DNA of 16,945 nt from Bacteroidota bacterium (GCA_023388555.1 JAEWGA010000049.1:1-16945); one strand, 5' to 3'; positions 6,616-14,367 are shown, counted from the first letter of the stretch. Program-made: numbers and translations. The notes: generated by a model not told the origin, from the sequence alone.

Positions 6616-7323
6616 TACGCTAAGGACCTTAGGGGATTTCATGGATGAAATGCTGGGATAGTGGTGCTCGTAGTACCTTAAAAGAAGCGAGAGTATACTA
6701 TTCCGAATCTCCCTATTTAGGGCTGGCCTATATTCTTCTGGGGAGGTAAGGTAGTGGTAAATAATGTTGGACTCCTGTAAGGGGGCTTGAGTTGCGCTAT
6801 AAGACGAAGGCCGAAAGATCCCTTCCTGGACATCCAGCACATAGCCTTGCCTAAAGGTTTCGTGGTGAGGTGATATGCCAAGTACCATCGTTAAGCTGCA
6901 TAGGTGTTTTATATGAAAAGAGCTAAGGTCCGCCCCAGTGGCCTTTTCAAATTCGTAAAGGCTATACTGTATAAAATCGAAAAGCCTATAATCCTTTACC
7001 TCGCTGCGTAATAACTTATCCCAGAACTCAAGAAGGAAAATACTTATTGCATTACTTATTGGGTTAGCGGACGGTGTACTAATAGCTCGTAGCAGGCGAA
7101 CCTCTTGTACGTGTTGCACCTCTTTGTTGGGGCGGTAATCCGCAGTTATTTCTACCAAAGCCAAGGGGAAAAACATTACTTTGTATTTACTTTTTCGGCG
7201 ACTGGTAGGAACGGGTATGTTATAGGAAACCGAGCCACGCTCTCTTGTATAGGCGTGGACTATAGCCCTGGTGTCGGAATAACGCACCGAGGATAGTATA
7301 ATTGCGTTGGATGTTTGAAGCAT
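6604..7323 (-). CDS. recO: DNA repair protein RecO
   Basis: RecO anneals complementary single strands and, with RecR, loads RecA on gaps covered by SSB. The 239-residue product opens with an OB-fold domain (MLQTSNAIILSSVRYSDT, a typical RecO N-terminus). The helical C-terminal half includes HIKHLCSLTMVLGISP. The four zinc-binding cysteines of many RecO proteins are absent, as is usual in Bacteroidetes. The ATG lies three bases past the T-run of the hairpin at 7329-7370, an unusual arrangement. The gene is convergent with mnmH and overlaps its 3' end. It has no functional tie to the selenium genes. Confidence 0.9.
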   Translation of the reverse strand: MLQTSNAIILSSVRYSDTRAIVHAYTRERGSVSYNIPVPTSRRKSKYKVMFFPLALVEITADYRPNKEVQHVQEVRLLRAISTPSANPISNAISIFLLEFWDKLLRSEVKDYRLFDFIQYSLYEFEKATGADLSSFHIKHLCSLTMVLGISPHHETFRQGYVLDVQEGIFRPSSYSATQAPLQESNIIYHYLTSPEEYRPALNREIRNSILSLLLRYYEHHYPSISSMKSPKVLSVLFG

Positions 7324-7328
7324 ATAAA

Positions 7329-7370
7329 AAAAGGGTATAACGCCTTGCCAATAAGGTGTTATACCCTTTT
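7329..7370 (-). terminator. Intrinsic terminator between pepD and recO
   Basis: A stem of 18 pairs, including one G/T pair at 7342/7357, spans 7329-7346 and 7353-7370 around the 6-base loop GCCAAT. On the minus strand it runs into a stretch of seven T (7326-7332), followed by ATATG. It lies 22 bases past the pepD stop and directly before the recO start codon. The stem is A/T-flanked, so a weak reverse function is possible. Confidence 0.8.
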
Positions 7371-7387
7371 ACTGTGATATTATGTGG

Positions 7388-7395
7388 CAAAGTTA
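7388..7395 (-). promoter_or_regulatory. Possible -7 element for recO, overlapping the pepD stop
   Basis: The minus strand reads TAACTTTG, an exact TAnnTTTG match whose TAA is also the pepD stop codon. A transcript starting near 7381 would carry the whole terminator hairpin just before the recO ATG. It may be chance, or it may be a promoter with a built-in attenuator. Confidence 0.3.
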
Positions 7396-8850
7396 TAGTT
7401 GTTCCAAGGTGCGTACCATGAGCTTCCAGGTAGCATCTACCGTGCTTATGTTTACGCGTTCATCGGGGGAGTGTGGGTGCTCAATGGTTGGACCAAAGGA
7501 TATCATTTCCATATTGGGCATTACTCCTTGTATAATCCCGCACTCAAGTCCGGCATGCATAACTTTTATTGCAGGTTCTTTTCCAAAAAGTTCCTTGTAA
7601 GCCTCTGTCATCACCTCCATTAAACGGGAATGAGCTATGGGCTGCCAGCCATTATACGCGGCGTCGAACTCAACCCTTGCACCCATTAGTGTGAAAGCAC
7701 TTTCAACGGCCGAGGCTACCATCATTTTACGGCTTTCCGATGAACTGCGAACCAAGAACTTTATCTCTATCATGCCTTTTTCTGCCGAGATAGAGGCTAA
7801 GTTAGTAGAGGACTCTACTATCCCAGGGAAGTCACTTAGGTAACTTATAGGCCCATTCTGTACTGCTTCGCAAGCATTGATAAGGCCATCGCTTATCTCT
7901 TCGGGGATAATTGTATTTACTGGTTCGTTAAACTCCTCAACAACCAAGCGGATATTATTTTCAATGCCAGCATACTCCTGGTTATAAAGTTCCTTGTAGT
8001 CGCTTACCAATTCCCATAAAGTATCGGCATCTTCGCGCTGGATAGATAGTATGGCTGTAGCTTCGCGAGGTATTGCATTGCGTAACGAGCCACCGTGTAA
8101 CGAAACCAAGCAGGCTCCTGTTTCTTCAATGGCTCTTTTAAGGAAACGGACCATTAACTTATTGGCATTTGCACGTCCTAAGTGTATGTCTACGCCCGAG
8201 TGCCCTCCTTTCAGTCCCGAGAGTGAAACTTTTACTATCATATCTTCGGCCGGAACACAAATTTGGTCCTTGTACTGCAAGGAAACATTTACATCGATAC
8301 CTCCAGCGCAACCTATAAAGATTTCACCCTCCATCTCGGAGTCCAGGTTTAGGAGGTAGTCTCCTTTTAGAAATCCTTTTTTCAGTGCATTTGCACCAAC
8401 CATACCCACCTCTTCATCTATGGTGAATAATGCTTCTAAAGGGCCATGTTTAAGGGTGTTGTCCGAGAGTATAGCCAAGGCCAGCGCCGCTCCAATACCA
8501 TTGTCGGCCCCAAGGGTGGTATTATCGGCTTTAACCCAATCGCCATCTATAATAGTGTCTATTGGGTCTTTCTCAAAATCGTGGTTTTTATCCGCATTCT
8601 TTTGGGGAACCATGTCAAGATGTGCTTGCAGGGTAACAACTTTTCTGTTTTCCAGCCCTGCACTTGCGGGTTTGGTTATTAAAACATTCCCTACTTCATC
8701 TACTACTGTCTTTAGCCCTAATTTCTTTCCCACGTTAGCAACATAGTCCGATGCCGCTTTTGTATGGCCCGTGGGGCGCGGTATTTGGGTTAGGTCGTAA
8801 AAGTAGTTCCAAACTACCTGCGGTTGAAGTTGAGTGATCTCCTTTGCCAT
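7393..8850 (-). CDS. pepD: Aminoacyl-histidine dipeptidase (peptidase family M20, PepD type)
   Basis: This cytosolic zinc dipeptidase cleaves Xaa-His dipeptides and other unspecific dipeptides. At 485 residues it matches the PepD/carnosinase-like length. Metal and catalytic residues are visible: His77 and Asp79 in AHLDM, bridging Asp116 in GADNG, the Glu146-Glu147 pair in DEEVGM (catalytic base and ligand), Asp170 in NLDSE, and the late His460 in EHPHSPDE. A lid or dimerisation domain is inserted between (GGHSGVDIH). The gene stands alone between a ROK regulator and recO, with a likely weak promoter upstream and a clear terminator downstream. No signal peptide is seen. Confidence 0.93.
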   Translation of the reverse strand: MAKEITQLQPQVVWNYFYDLTQIPRPTGHTKAASDYVANVGKKLGLKTVVDEVGNVLITKPASAGLENRKVVTLQAHLDMVPQKNADKNHDFEKDPIDTIIDGDWVKADNTTLGADNGIGAALALAILSDNTLKHGPLEALFTIDEEVGMVGANALKKGFLKGDYLLNLDSEMEGEIFIGCAGGIDVNVSLQYKDQICVPAEDMIVKVSLSGLKGGHSGVDIHLGRANANKLMVRFLKRAIEETGACLVSLHGGSLRNAIPREATAILSIQREDADTLWELVSDYKELYNQEYAGIENNIRLVVEEFNEPVNTIIPEEISDGLINACEAVQNGPISYLSDFPGIVESSTNLASISAEKGMIEIKFLVRSSSESRKMMVASAVESAFTLMGARVEFDAAYNGWQPIAHSRLMEVMTEAYKELFGKEPAIKVMHAGLECGIIQGVMPNMEMISFGPTIEHPHSPDERVNISTVDATWKLMVRTLEQL

Positions 8851-8876
8851 GGTTTTCTGAACTTTAGAAGATTGAA

Positions 8877-8907
8877 CAAATACACCAGTACATTAAAATA
8901 TGTACAA
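8877..8907 (-). promoter_or_regulatory. Probable promoter of pepD
   Basis: On the minus strand TTG (8905-8907), a 20-base spacer and TGTATTTG (8877-8884) resemble the -33/-7 pair of Bacteroidetes. The -7 differs from TAnnTTTG at one position. The leader to the ATG at 8850 would be about 20 bases. Confidence 0.4.
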
Positions 8908-8956
8908 TGACGAATGCTAAGATAAAAAAATAAATGGAGCTGATGCAGGTTTAGGA

Positions 8957-10174
8957 TTAAGTTGTTATGCTCGCAATAAGTTTTTTGCGGGCAAGCATAC
9001 ATGCCCCTATGGAACCTGCATGTTCTTGCAGTAAGGATAACCTAATTAAAGTGTCCTGATTAACTACATTAAGCGAGTATTTTCGGATAGCACTTCGTAT
9101 AGAGTGCATAAGATAATCGCCTGTGGAGGAAAGGGTGCCGCCTATAACTACTATGTCGGGGTTAAATAGGTTAATAAGGCCTGCTATGTGCATACCAAGT
9201 TGCCCGCCAATTTCCTCTAATAGGTCTATGCATAAGATATCTTCGTTTCTAACAGCCCAAATTATATCGTCCAGTTTTATCTCGGTTAAAGGCTTTGCAT
9301 AGGCGCCCTGAACCAAAATGGAGGTGCCACCACCTTGTATCCTTTTTATAAACTTACGGTACATAGCAGAGCCAGAAGCCTCGGTTTCTAAGCACCCTTT
9401 TTTACCGCAATGGCATAGTATTTCATTGTTATATGCGTGGATATGCCCAAACTCGCCCGCAAAGCCGGAGTGTCCCATATAGGGTTCTCCGTTAATGATG
9501 ATGCCTAAGCCTAACCCCCATGCCAAATTCACAAAAAGAATGTTTTCCCCCATATCTTTTAAGTGAAGCATATACTCTCCATAGGCGCAAGCCCTGGTGT
9601 CGTTGTCAATAAAGGTTACAATGCCCAGTTTGCTACTTAACTTCTCGGATAGGGGTTGTTCGTCGAAGTTAAAATAGGTGTACGAGTATCCGGTTTCAGG
9701 GTTCAGCCTACCAAATATGTTAACGCCAATACAGCCAATATCTGCCCGAGGTATTGAAAGAGATCCTATAAATGTATTGATATGCTCACATATCGTATCC
9801 AAGCACCCCTCCTCGTTTGTAAAGCAGAATGAGGTGTTTGTATATTCTGTTATTTTGTTTCCTGTAAAATCTATCAGAGCAATATGTAAGCGGTCAAGCC
9901 CAAGGTCGACCCCTATAAAATAATAACAGGCTGGGTTTAATCCGTATATATGGGGGTGTCTTCCGCCCGCAGTTTCCAATTTCCCGTAACAGGACAAAAC
10001 ATTTTCTGCACATAACTCATTAATGAATTTAGTTGCAGTAGGAACGCTTAAGTCCAACTTCTTGGCTACGGTAGTGAAGGTATCCGGCCCCGATAGCATA
10101 AAGTACTCCAGGATGCGCTGCTTGTACTGTAGTATCTTAGGGTTGGTATCGGAAATTCTTCGGAAGTTGTTCAT
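8957..10174 (-). CDS. ROK-family protein with N-terminal winged helix (NagC/Mlc type)
   Basis: The 405-residue product has the layout of ROK repressors. A winged-helix DNA-binding domain spans roughly residues 12-78 (ILEYFMLSGPDTFTTVAKKL, then LSVPTATKFINEL as recognition helix). A sugar-kinase-like ROK domain starts at about residue 85 (IGVDLGLDRLHIALI). The ROK zinc site CHCGKKGC is at 254-261, with a GEFGH motif at 240-244. The kinase-type NDT, with Asp192, is present, so sugar binding and perhaps phosphorylation could remain. The natural sugar ligand cannot be told. It lies 32 bases after smpB and probably shares its transcript, while the next gene down, pepD, has its own promoter. No sugar genes are nearby, so its targets must be elsewhere. 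Confidence 0.85.
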   Translation of the reverse strand: MNNFRRISDTNPKILQYKQRILEYFMLSGPDTFTTVAKKLDLSVPTATKFINELCAENVLSCYGKLETAGGRHPHIYGLNPACYYFIGVDLGLDRLHIALIDFTGNKITEYTNTSFCFTNEEGCLDTICEHINTFIGSLSIPRADIGCIGVNIFGRLNPETGYSYTYFNFDEQPLSEKLSSKLGIVTFIDNDTRACAYGEYMLHLKDMGENILFVNLAWGLGLGIIINGEPYMGHSGFAGEFGHIHAYNNEILCHCGKKGCLETEASGSAMYRKFIKRIQGGGTSILVQGAYAKPLTEIKLDDIIWAVRNEDILCIDLLEEIGGQLGMHIAGLINLFNPDIVVIGGTLSSTGDYLMHSIRSAIRKYSLNVVNQDTLIRLSLLQEHAGSIGACMLARKKLIASITT

Positions 10175-10206
10175 ACAAGGCCTATGGTGTTGCTTATGCC
10201 AGAATT

Positions 10207-10680
10207 TTAATAACGTATTTTTTTTGCGCTCTGAAGTTCTCGCTTCAAGTCCTTTTCCTTTAGGGCATTTCTTTTGTCGTGCCTTTTTTTTCCTTTGGCT
10301 AAGGCTACAGAAACTTTGGCAATACCTTTTTCGTTTAGGTAAAGGCGGGTAGGTATTAATGTTACTCCAGTGTTCTTTAGCTCGGCTTGCAGTTTAAGTA
10401 TCTCTCTTTTATGGAGAAGTAGTTTGCGTTCGCGCCGGATGTCATGGTTATTATAGGAACCAAAGAAATATTCGGCTATATACATGTTTTTAACCCATAA
10501 TTCGCCACGATGAATGATGCAGAAGGTATCCGACAAAGAGGCTTTCCCGTTACGAATCGACTTTATTTCGGTACCATACAATACGATACCTGCAGTATAA
10601 GTGTCGAGTATCTCGTAATCGTAAGTAGCCCTTTTATTCCTTATATTGATGCGTGCTGAAGAACTTGCTTTTTTTGCCAT
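10207..10680 (-). CDS. smpB: SsrA-binding protein SmpB
   Basis: SmpB binds tmRNA and brings it to stalled ribosomes for trans-translation. The 157-residue protein shows the family hallmarks: INIRNKRATYDYEILDTYTAGIVL, GTEIKSIRNGKASL, and the NHDIRRERKLLLHKREI block. The C-terminal tail is basic and ends in DLKRELQSAKKIRY, which reaches into the mRNA channel. The start follows the YIP1 gene by nine bases, so the two are probably co-transcribed. The tmRNA gene itself is not in the window. Confidence 0.97.
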   Translation of the reverse strand: MAKKASSSARINIRNKRATYDYEILDTYTAGIVLYGTEIKSIRNGKASLSDTFCIIHRGELWVKNMYIAEYFFGSYNNHDIRRERKLLLHKREILKLQAELKNTGVTLIPTRLYLNEKGIAKVSVALAKGKKRHDKRNALKEKDLKRELQSAKKIRY

Positions 10681-10689
10681 ACTTATGTA

Positions 10690-11256
10690 TTAAGAGAAAA
10701 ATGACAAATGACTCAGTACTAACTTACTCCCCACGGCTAAAAGGAATAATAGCACCGAAAACGCTATTGTACTGGAAAATAATTTTTCCTCGGGGAACTT
10801 CCAAAAATATACAACACCTTGCCACACTACGTATACACTGTACAACATTAATATGGTTAGCAGCCGTAACTGGGGCACAAGAAGGTATACCAAAGTCATA
10901 AGGTATATAGGGGAGTAGGCGTAAAAGGTAAAAAGTTCCCATTGGTTTTTTGAGCCTGTAAACCCTAACCATTTCTTTGCCACAAAAGCCATACCAAGAA
11001 ATCCTGCATAATAGGATAGCATTGCTATAATAAGGTACAGTACAGCCGCCTTAATGGCTAACAGTATATTAAATGTTGGAGCATTTAGTAACTCGCCCAC
11101 AAAAGCCGTGAGGCACAATACTCCCAAGGCTGGAAAGTAATATGTCTCCTGAACAGGGTACCGAGGGTTTTCCAAGTACTTATTATATATCAATCGCCAC
11201 CCTTTCTCTGGCTTAAAAGCCACTAACAATAATGTTGAAAATAACTCTTTAATCAT
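10690..11256 (-). CDS. YIP1-family integral membrane protein
   Basis: The 188-residue protein has about five hydrophobic membrane segments (near residues 43-57, 63-83, 85-93, 110-150 as two, and 164-183). The N-terminal stretch LVAFKPEKGWRLI and the central YAYSPIYLMTLVYLLVP are typical of bacterial YIP1-like proteins. The function in bacteria is unknown; eukaryotic Yip1 proteins act in vesicle traffic, which does not carry over. It is the first gene of a likely operon with smpB and the ROK gene, spaced nine bases from smpB. The 170 bases upstream are free of genes, but no perfect TAnnTTTG motif is found there. Confidence 0.75.
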   Translation of the reverse strand: MIKELFSTLLLVAFKPEKGWRLIYNKYLENPRYPVQETYYFPALGVLCLTAFVGELLNAPTFNILLAIKAAVLYLIIAMLSYYAGFLGMAFVAKKWLGFTGSKNQWELFTFYAYSPIYLMTLVYLLVPQLRLLTILMLYSVYVVWQGVVYFWKFPEEKLFSSTIAFSVLLFLLAVGSKLVLSHLSFFS

Positions 11257-11426
11257 ACAGTTATAAAGGGGTTATACTCTTAAGAAAAGAGACGCACTGC
11301 GTATGAAGATACAAAATATGTACCAGTTATGGCAAATAACAACGTAATGCCCTTCCTAAAAAAAGACGACCTAGCCCTTCTTGTTCAGAGTAGGGCAAGG
11401 CCGTAATACCAGTTATATGCCAATGT
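11257..11426 (-). promoter_or_regulatory. Intergenic region upstream of the YIP1-smpB-ROK operon
   Basis: No gene is seen. A 10-base direct repeat TACCAGTTAT occurs at 11321-11330 and 11407-11416. On the minus strand GCCCT...AGGGC arms (about 11374-11396) form a short hairpin with one internal mismatch. A run of seven T follows nine bases later; this may be a weak terminator for the DUF3127 gene. Promoter-like sequence near 11310-11338 matches the consensus only loosely. Confidence 0.35.
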
Positions 11427-11807
11427 TTAGAATGGCAAGTCGTCGGCTGCACCAATAGGGCTATCGAAACCACCAGGAGCAGTGGCTGTTGGAGAGCTTG
11501 CTGGGGGGGCTACTGGAGCTGCCGTAGCATTCTCTTTCGAGATGTTTCGGGCTTCAATATTGGTGTACCACTTTCCGTTGTACTCACGGCTGTTTATTTC
11601 AAACTCTATTGTAACTATATCGTCCATTTGGATATCGGCCTGTTTAATGCGGTCTTCTCCCCAAATGTTAAAACACACCTTGCGAGGATACATATCTTGG
11701 GTCTCTAAAACAAATTCTTGGCGCTTCCAAGTTGTACCAGGGTTGTTTTTACTTTCGCCTGATTGTGGTGCTAGAATGGCAATGATTTTTCCAGATACAG
11801 TGTTCAT
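11427..11807 (-). CDS. DUF3127 OB-fold protein with SSB-like acidic tip
   Basis: The 126-residue product matches DUF3127, a small Bacteroidetes family with an OB-fold-like domain (VSGKIIAILAPQSGES through WYTNIEARNI, residues 4-90). A flexible Ala/Pro/Thr-rich linker (about 93-115) follows. The last five residues are DDLPF, very like the DDDIPF tip by which single-strand DNA-binding protein recruits repair and replication partners. A single-strand nucleic-acid-binding role is therefore inferred. The canonical ssb is a different gene. It lies 49 bases after trpS with no -7 motif between them, so it may be read from the trpS promoter. Confidence 0.75.
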   Translation of the reverse strand: MNTVSGKIIAILAPQSGESKNNPGTTWKRQEFVLETQDMYPRKVCFNIWGEDRIKQADIQMDDIVTIEFEINSREYNGKWYTNIEARNISKENATAAPVAPPASSPTATAPGGFDSPIGAADDLPF

Positions 11808-11856
11808 GGATAGGATAATATATTAGTTATTGGATTATTAATTATGAGACTTTAAG

Positions 11857-12849
11857 TTACCGTGCAGGCTTAAACCCTATAATTTCACGTACTTGTTCTA
11901 CTATTGGTGCTGCATGGGCTTTGGCTTTTTCTGCACCCTCCCGTGCAATGCGGTCCAACAGTGGTATATCATTAGCATAAGCCTCTATACGTTCTCGGAT
12001 AGGTGCACAGTATTTTTCTATGTCTTCGGCAAGTTGCTTTTTTAGGTCACCGTAACGAATGCTGCAGTCGTTATACCTTTCGTTGAAGAAGTTATACACT
12101 TCAGGCTCGGAAACTATGCTCAAAAAAGTAAACAAGTTTTCGATAGGCTCGGGTTTAGGACTATTGGGGGCTGTTGGGCCCGAGTCGGTTAATGCCGACA
12201 TCACTTTTTTCCGAATTGTTTTGGGGTCATCTTTTAAGTAAATGGCATTACCTTCACTTTTCCCCATTTTGCCGCTACCGTCCAATCCCGGAATTTTTAT
12301 GGCTTGGCTCCCAAACGAGAACGAGGCTGGCTCGGGAAAGAAGTCTACACCGTAAATAGTATTAAACCGGCGCGCATACTTCCGTGCCATTTCCATGTTT
12401 TGCTCTTGGTCCTTACCCACAGGGACTTTTACGGCTTTGTGCATAAGGATATCGGCAGCCATTAAGCTGGGGTAGGTAAGTAGCCCGGCATTAATATTAT
12501 CGGGTTGTTTACGTGCTTTGTCTTTGAACGATGTTGTGCGTTGCAATTCGCCCAAATAGGCATTCATGTTTAAATACAAGTAAAGCTCTAAAACCTCTTT
12601 TACATCGCTTTGTATGTAAACAGTGGCTTGGTTGGGGTCTAAACCGCAAGCTAAGTACTCCGCTAATATAGTGTAGGTACTTTTTACAATATGGTCGGGT
12701 TTGGGGTGAGTCGTCAGGGAATGCCAATCTGCAATGAAAAAAAAGCAATTGAACTCATTTTGCATTTTCAGAAAGCTCGTAATTGCACCAAAGTAATTCC
12801 CTAAGTGCAGGTTCCCTGTGGGGCGAATTCCACTGACAACTGTTTCCAT
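11857..12849 (-). CDS. trpS: Tryptophan--tRNA ligase
   Basis: This class I aminoacyl-tRNA synthetase charges tRNA-Trp in the cytosol. The 330-residue product is of normal bacterial length. The HIGH-type signature is HLGN at residues 15-18 after SGIRPTG, and the KMSKS-type signature is KMGKS at 194-198. The AMP-binding segment GKDQEQNMEMAR and the Trp-pocket segment YPSLMAADIL are also present. The ATG gives the exact family N-terminus. It has a promoter of its own at 12901-12908 and no leader structure suggesting attenuation by tryptophan. Confidence 0.97.
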   Translation of the reverse strand: METVVSGIRPTGNLHLGNYFGAITSFLKMQNEFNCFFFIADWHSLTTHPKPDHIVKSTYTILAEYLACGLDPNQATVYIQSDVKEVLELYLYLNMNAYLGELQRTTSFKDKARKQPDNINAGLLTYPSLMAADILMHKAVKVPVGKDQEQNMEMARKYARRFNTIYGVDFFPEPASFSFGSQAIKIPGLDGSGKMGKSEGNAIYLKDDPKTIRKKVMSALTDSGPTAPNSPKPEPIENLFTFLSIVSEPEVYNFFNERYNDCSIRYGDLKKQLAEDIEKYCAPIRERIEAYANDIPLLDRIAREGAEKAKAHAAPIVEQVREIIGFKPAR

Positions 12850-12900
12850 AAATAAAAAAATAAAGGCGTGATAACGTGTTTGATGAGTTTAAACTTCTTC

Positions 12901-12908
12901 CAAAGGTA
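12901..12908 (-). promoter_or_regulatory. -7 element of trpS
   Basis: The minus strand reads TACCTTTG, an exact TAnnTTTG match identical to the two elements between yedF and mnmH. The transcript would start near 12894 with a leader of about 45 bases. The position of the -33 element is taken up by the terminator hairpin of the upstream operon. Confidence 0.6.
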
Positions 12909-12910
12909 AT

Positions 12911-12934
12911 AAAAAGGGGTAATATAGCCCCTTT
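12911..12934 (-). terminator. Terminator of the pyrH-frr-rsgA-lipoprotein operon
   Basis: AAAGGGG (12913-12919) pairs with CCCCTTT (12928-12934) around an 8-base loop. On the minus strand the stem ends in a run of five T (12911-12915) followed by ATTA. It lies 24 bases past the lipoprotein stop. Confidence 0.55.
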
Positions 12935-12957
12935 ACTATTAAGGAAGTCTGGACTTA

Positions 12958-13383
12958 TTAGTGTTTGTCCATTCGTATTTGTCCGTTTTTATTTTCTAAT
13001 ACTACGCTGTTATTGCTTCTTTTGAATTTTAGCCGTATTTCGCTCCCAAGCATATCGGTGGGGAATGGAAAAGGCTTGTTACGGAACTGTTTTTCCCGCA
13101 CAAGTATTATGCTGTCTTCGTGAAAATAGGCATTGCCCCACTCGTAGGTTATTAATGGGGTATGGGTCTGGTCATGGTACGATACCATGTACAGGACGTT
13201 AAGGAAGTCCCAATAAACAACCTGTTGCGCATTAAAGGGGTACTGTATAGCAGTATTGTTGTTCTTGGCTGTTTTTACCTGCCAACGTCCATCAAGGGGG
13301 CTGGGGGCTGTGTACTGGGAACATCCCAATGCCGCTATTATCGGAAGCATAAATGCTACAACCTGTATACCAAAGCAACGCAT
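12958..13383 (-). CDS. Small lipoprotein, lipocalin-like, unknown function
   Basis: This 141-residue protein starts with a clear lipoprotein signal: a hydrophobic stretch VVAFMLPIIAALGC with the lipid-carrying Cys at 21. The mature part begins with SPLDGRWQVKTA and continues as alternating beta-rich segments. These include a central LYMVSYHD and a late IRLKFKRSNNSVVLENKNG. This arrangement recalls the small lipocalin-like lipoproteins of Bacteroidetes, but I do not recognise a named family with certainty. It lies 12 bases after rsgA and is the last gene of the pyrH operon. Its link to translation genes is therefore by transcription only. Confidence 0.7.
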   Translation of the reverse strand: MRCFGIQVVAFMLPIIAALGCSQYTAPSPLDGRWQVKTAKNNNTAIQYPFNAQQVVYWDFLNVLYMVSYHDQTHTPLITYEWGNAYFHEDSIILVREKQFRNKPFPFPTDMLGSEIRLKFKRSNNSVVLENKNGQIRMDKH

Positions 13384-13395
13384 AAGTAGGGGGCG

Positions 13396-14367
13396 TCAAA
13401 ACGGGGTTCTGTACTTACTCTCTTTATCCTCATGTAGCAAGCTAAGGTAGCTTTTGTACCTGCTTTCTGCAATTTCTCCAGTGGTTAAAGCTCTAAGTAC
13501 ATTGCATCCTGGTTCATGTGTATGGCTACAATTGGAAAACCTGCACCCCTTTGAAAATTCAAATAGCTCTGGGAAAAAATGACATACCTCGTGCTCTTCA
13601 AAGTCAACAGCCCCAAACCCTCTAATACCAGGAGTATCTATTAGGTATCCGCCAGCGTAAGGAATCATTTCGGAGTAGGTTGTAGTATGCGTTCCTGTTT
13701 GGTGCGCATCCGATATAGTTCCAGTACGCAAATTTGCATCTGGGACTAAGGCATTAATAAGGGTGGACTTCCCCACACCGCTATGCCCACTTAATAGGGA
13801 AATACCCGTGCTTAAATGTTCGGCTATTTCGTTCAACCCGGTTTTATTTATTGCAGAAATTCCAAAACAGGCATATCCAATCTGCCTATATAAAGATTTT
13901 AGTTCGTGGTAATACTTTAAATCTTGTGTATTGTACCTGTCTACCTTGTTAAAAACAAGGGTTGCGGGTACGCTATAAGCTTCTGCGGTAGTTAAAAAGC
14001 GGTCTATAAAGGTTGTGGAGGTAAATGGATAGTTGGCGGTAACAATAAGTACGCACCTATCCAAATTTGCACCAATAATTTGGGCCTCTTTGGATAAGTT
14101 GGAGGCACGCCGAATAATGTAATTTTTACGAGGCAATATCTCGGTAATCCAATAAATATTGTCTGCATGCCTTTCGGAAGGTAACTCAATAACAACACGG
14201 TCACCTATTGCTACGGGATTTGTGGTGCGTATACCCTTAGCTTTAAAAGCTCCTTTAATCCGAGCCGAGTAAACGTAGCCATCATCCCCTTGTACCAGGT
14301 ATAGTGCACCTGTACTTTTTGTTATAATGCCAGTTATTATGCTGTTCAAGAGCACGTGTATATACAA
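13396..14367 (-). CDS. rsgA: Ribosome small-subunit GTPase RsgA
   Basis: RsgA is a circularly permuted GTPase that checks late maturation of the 30S subunit. An N-terminal OB fold precedes the G motifs in permuted order: NKVD at 140-143, SAINKTG near 171, P-loop GHSGVGKS at 194-201, and DTPG at 244-247. The C-terminal zinc site uses Cys275, Cys280, His282 and Cys288. The frame opens with TTG at 14367; GTG at 14355 or TTG at 14349 are alternatives. The family usually begins just before GIITKSTG, so the 14349 start fits best. It follows frr by ten bases at most and belongs to the pyrH operon. Confidence 0.93.
   Translation of the reverse strand: MYIHVLLNSIITGIITKSTGALYLVQGDDGYVYSARIKGAFKAKGIRTTNPVAIGDRVVIELPSERHADNIYWITEILPRKNYIIRRASNLSKEAQIIGANLDRCVLIVTANYPFTSTTFIDRFLTTAEAYSVPATLVFNKVDRYNTQDLKYYHELKSLYRQIGYACFGISAINKTGLNEIAEHLSTGISLLSGHSGVGKSTLINALVPDANLRTGTISDAHQTGTHTTTYSEMIPYAGGYLIDTPGIRGFGAVDFEEHEVCHFFPELFEFSKGCRFSNCSHTHEPGCNVLRALTTGEIAESRYKSYLSLLHEDKESKYRTPF

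Noticed and set aside
8420..8746. Plus-strand ORF of 108 residues
   Set aside because: It is entirely antisense to pepD, whose catalytic motifs are intact, and has no family-like features.
10023..10352. Plus-strand ORF of 109 residues across the ROK-smpB junction
   Set aside because: It is antisense to two well-supported genes and low in complexity (Phe/Leu/Cys-rich).
11482..11826. Plus-strand ORF of 114 residues
   Set aside because: It is antisense to the DUF3127 gene and is explained by its codon structure.
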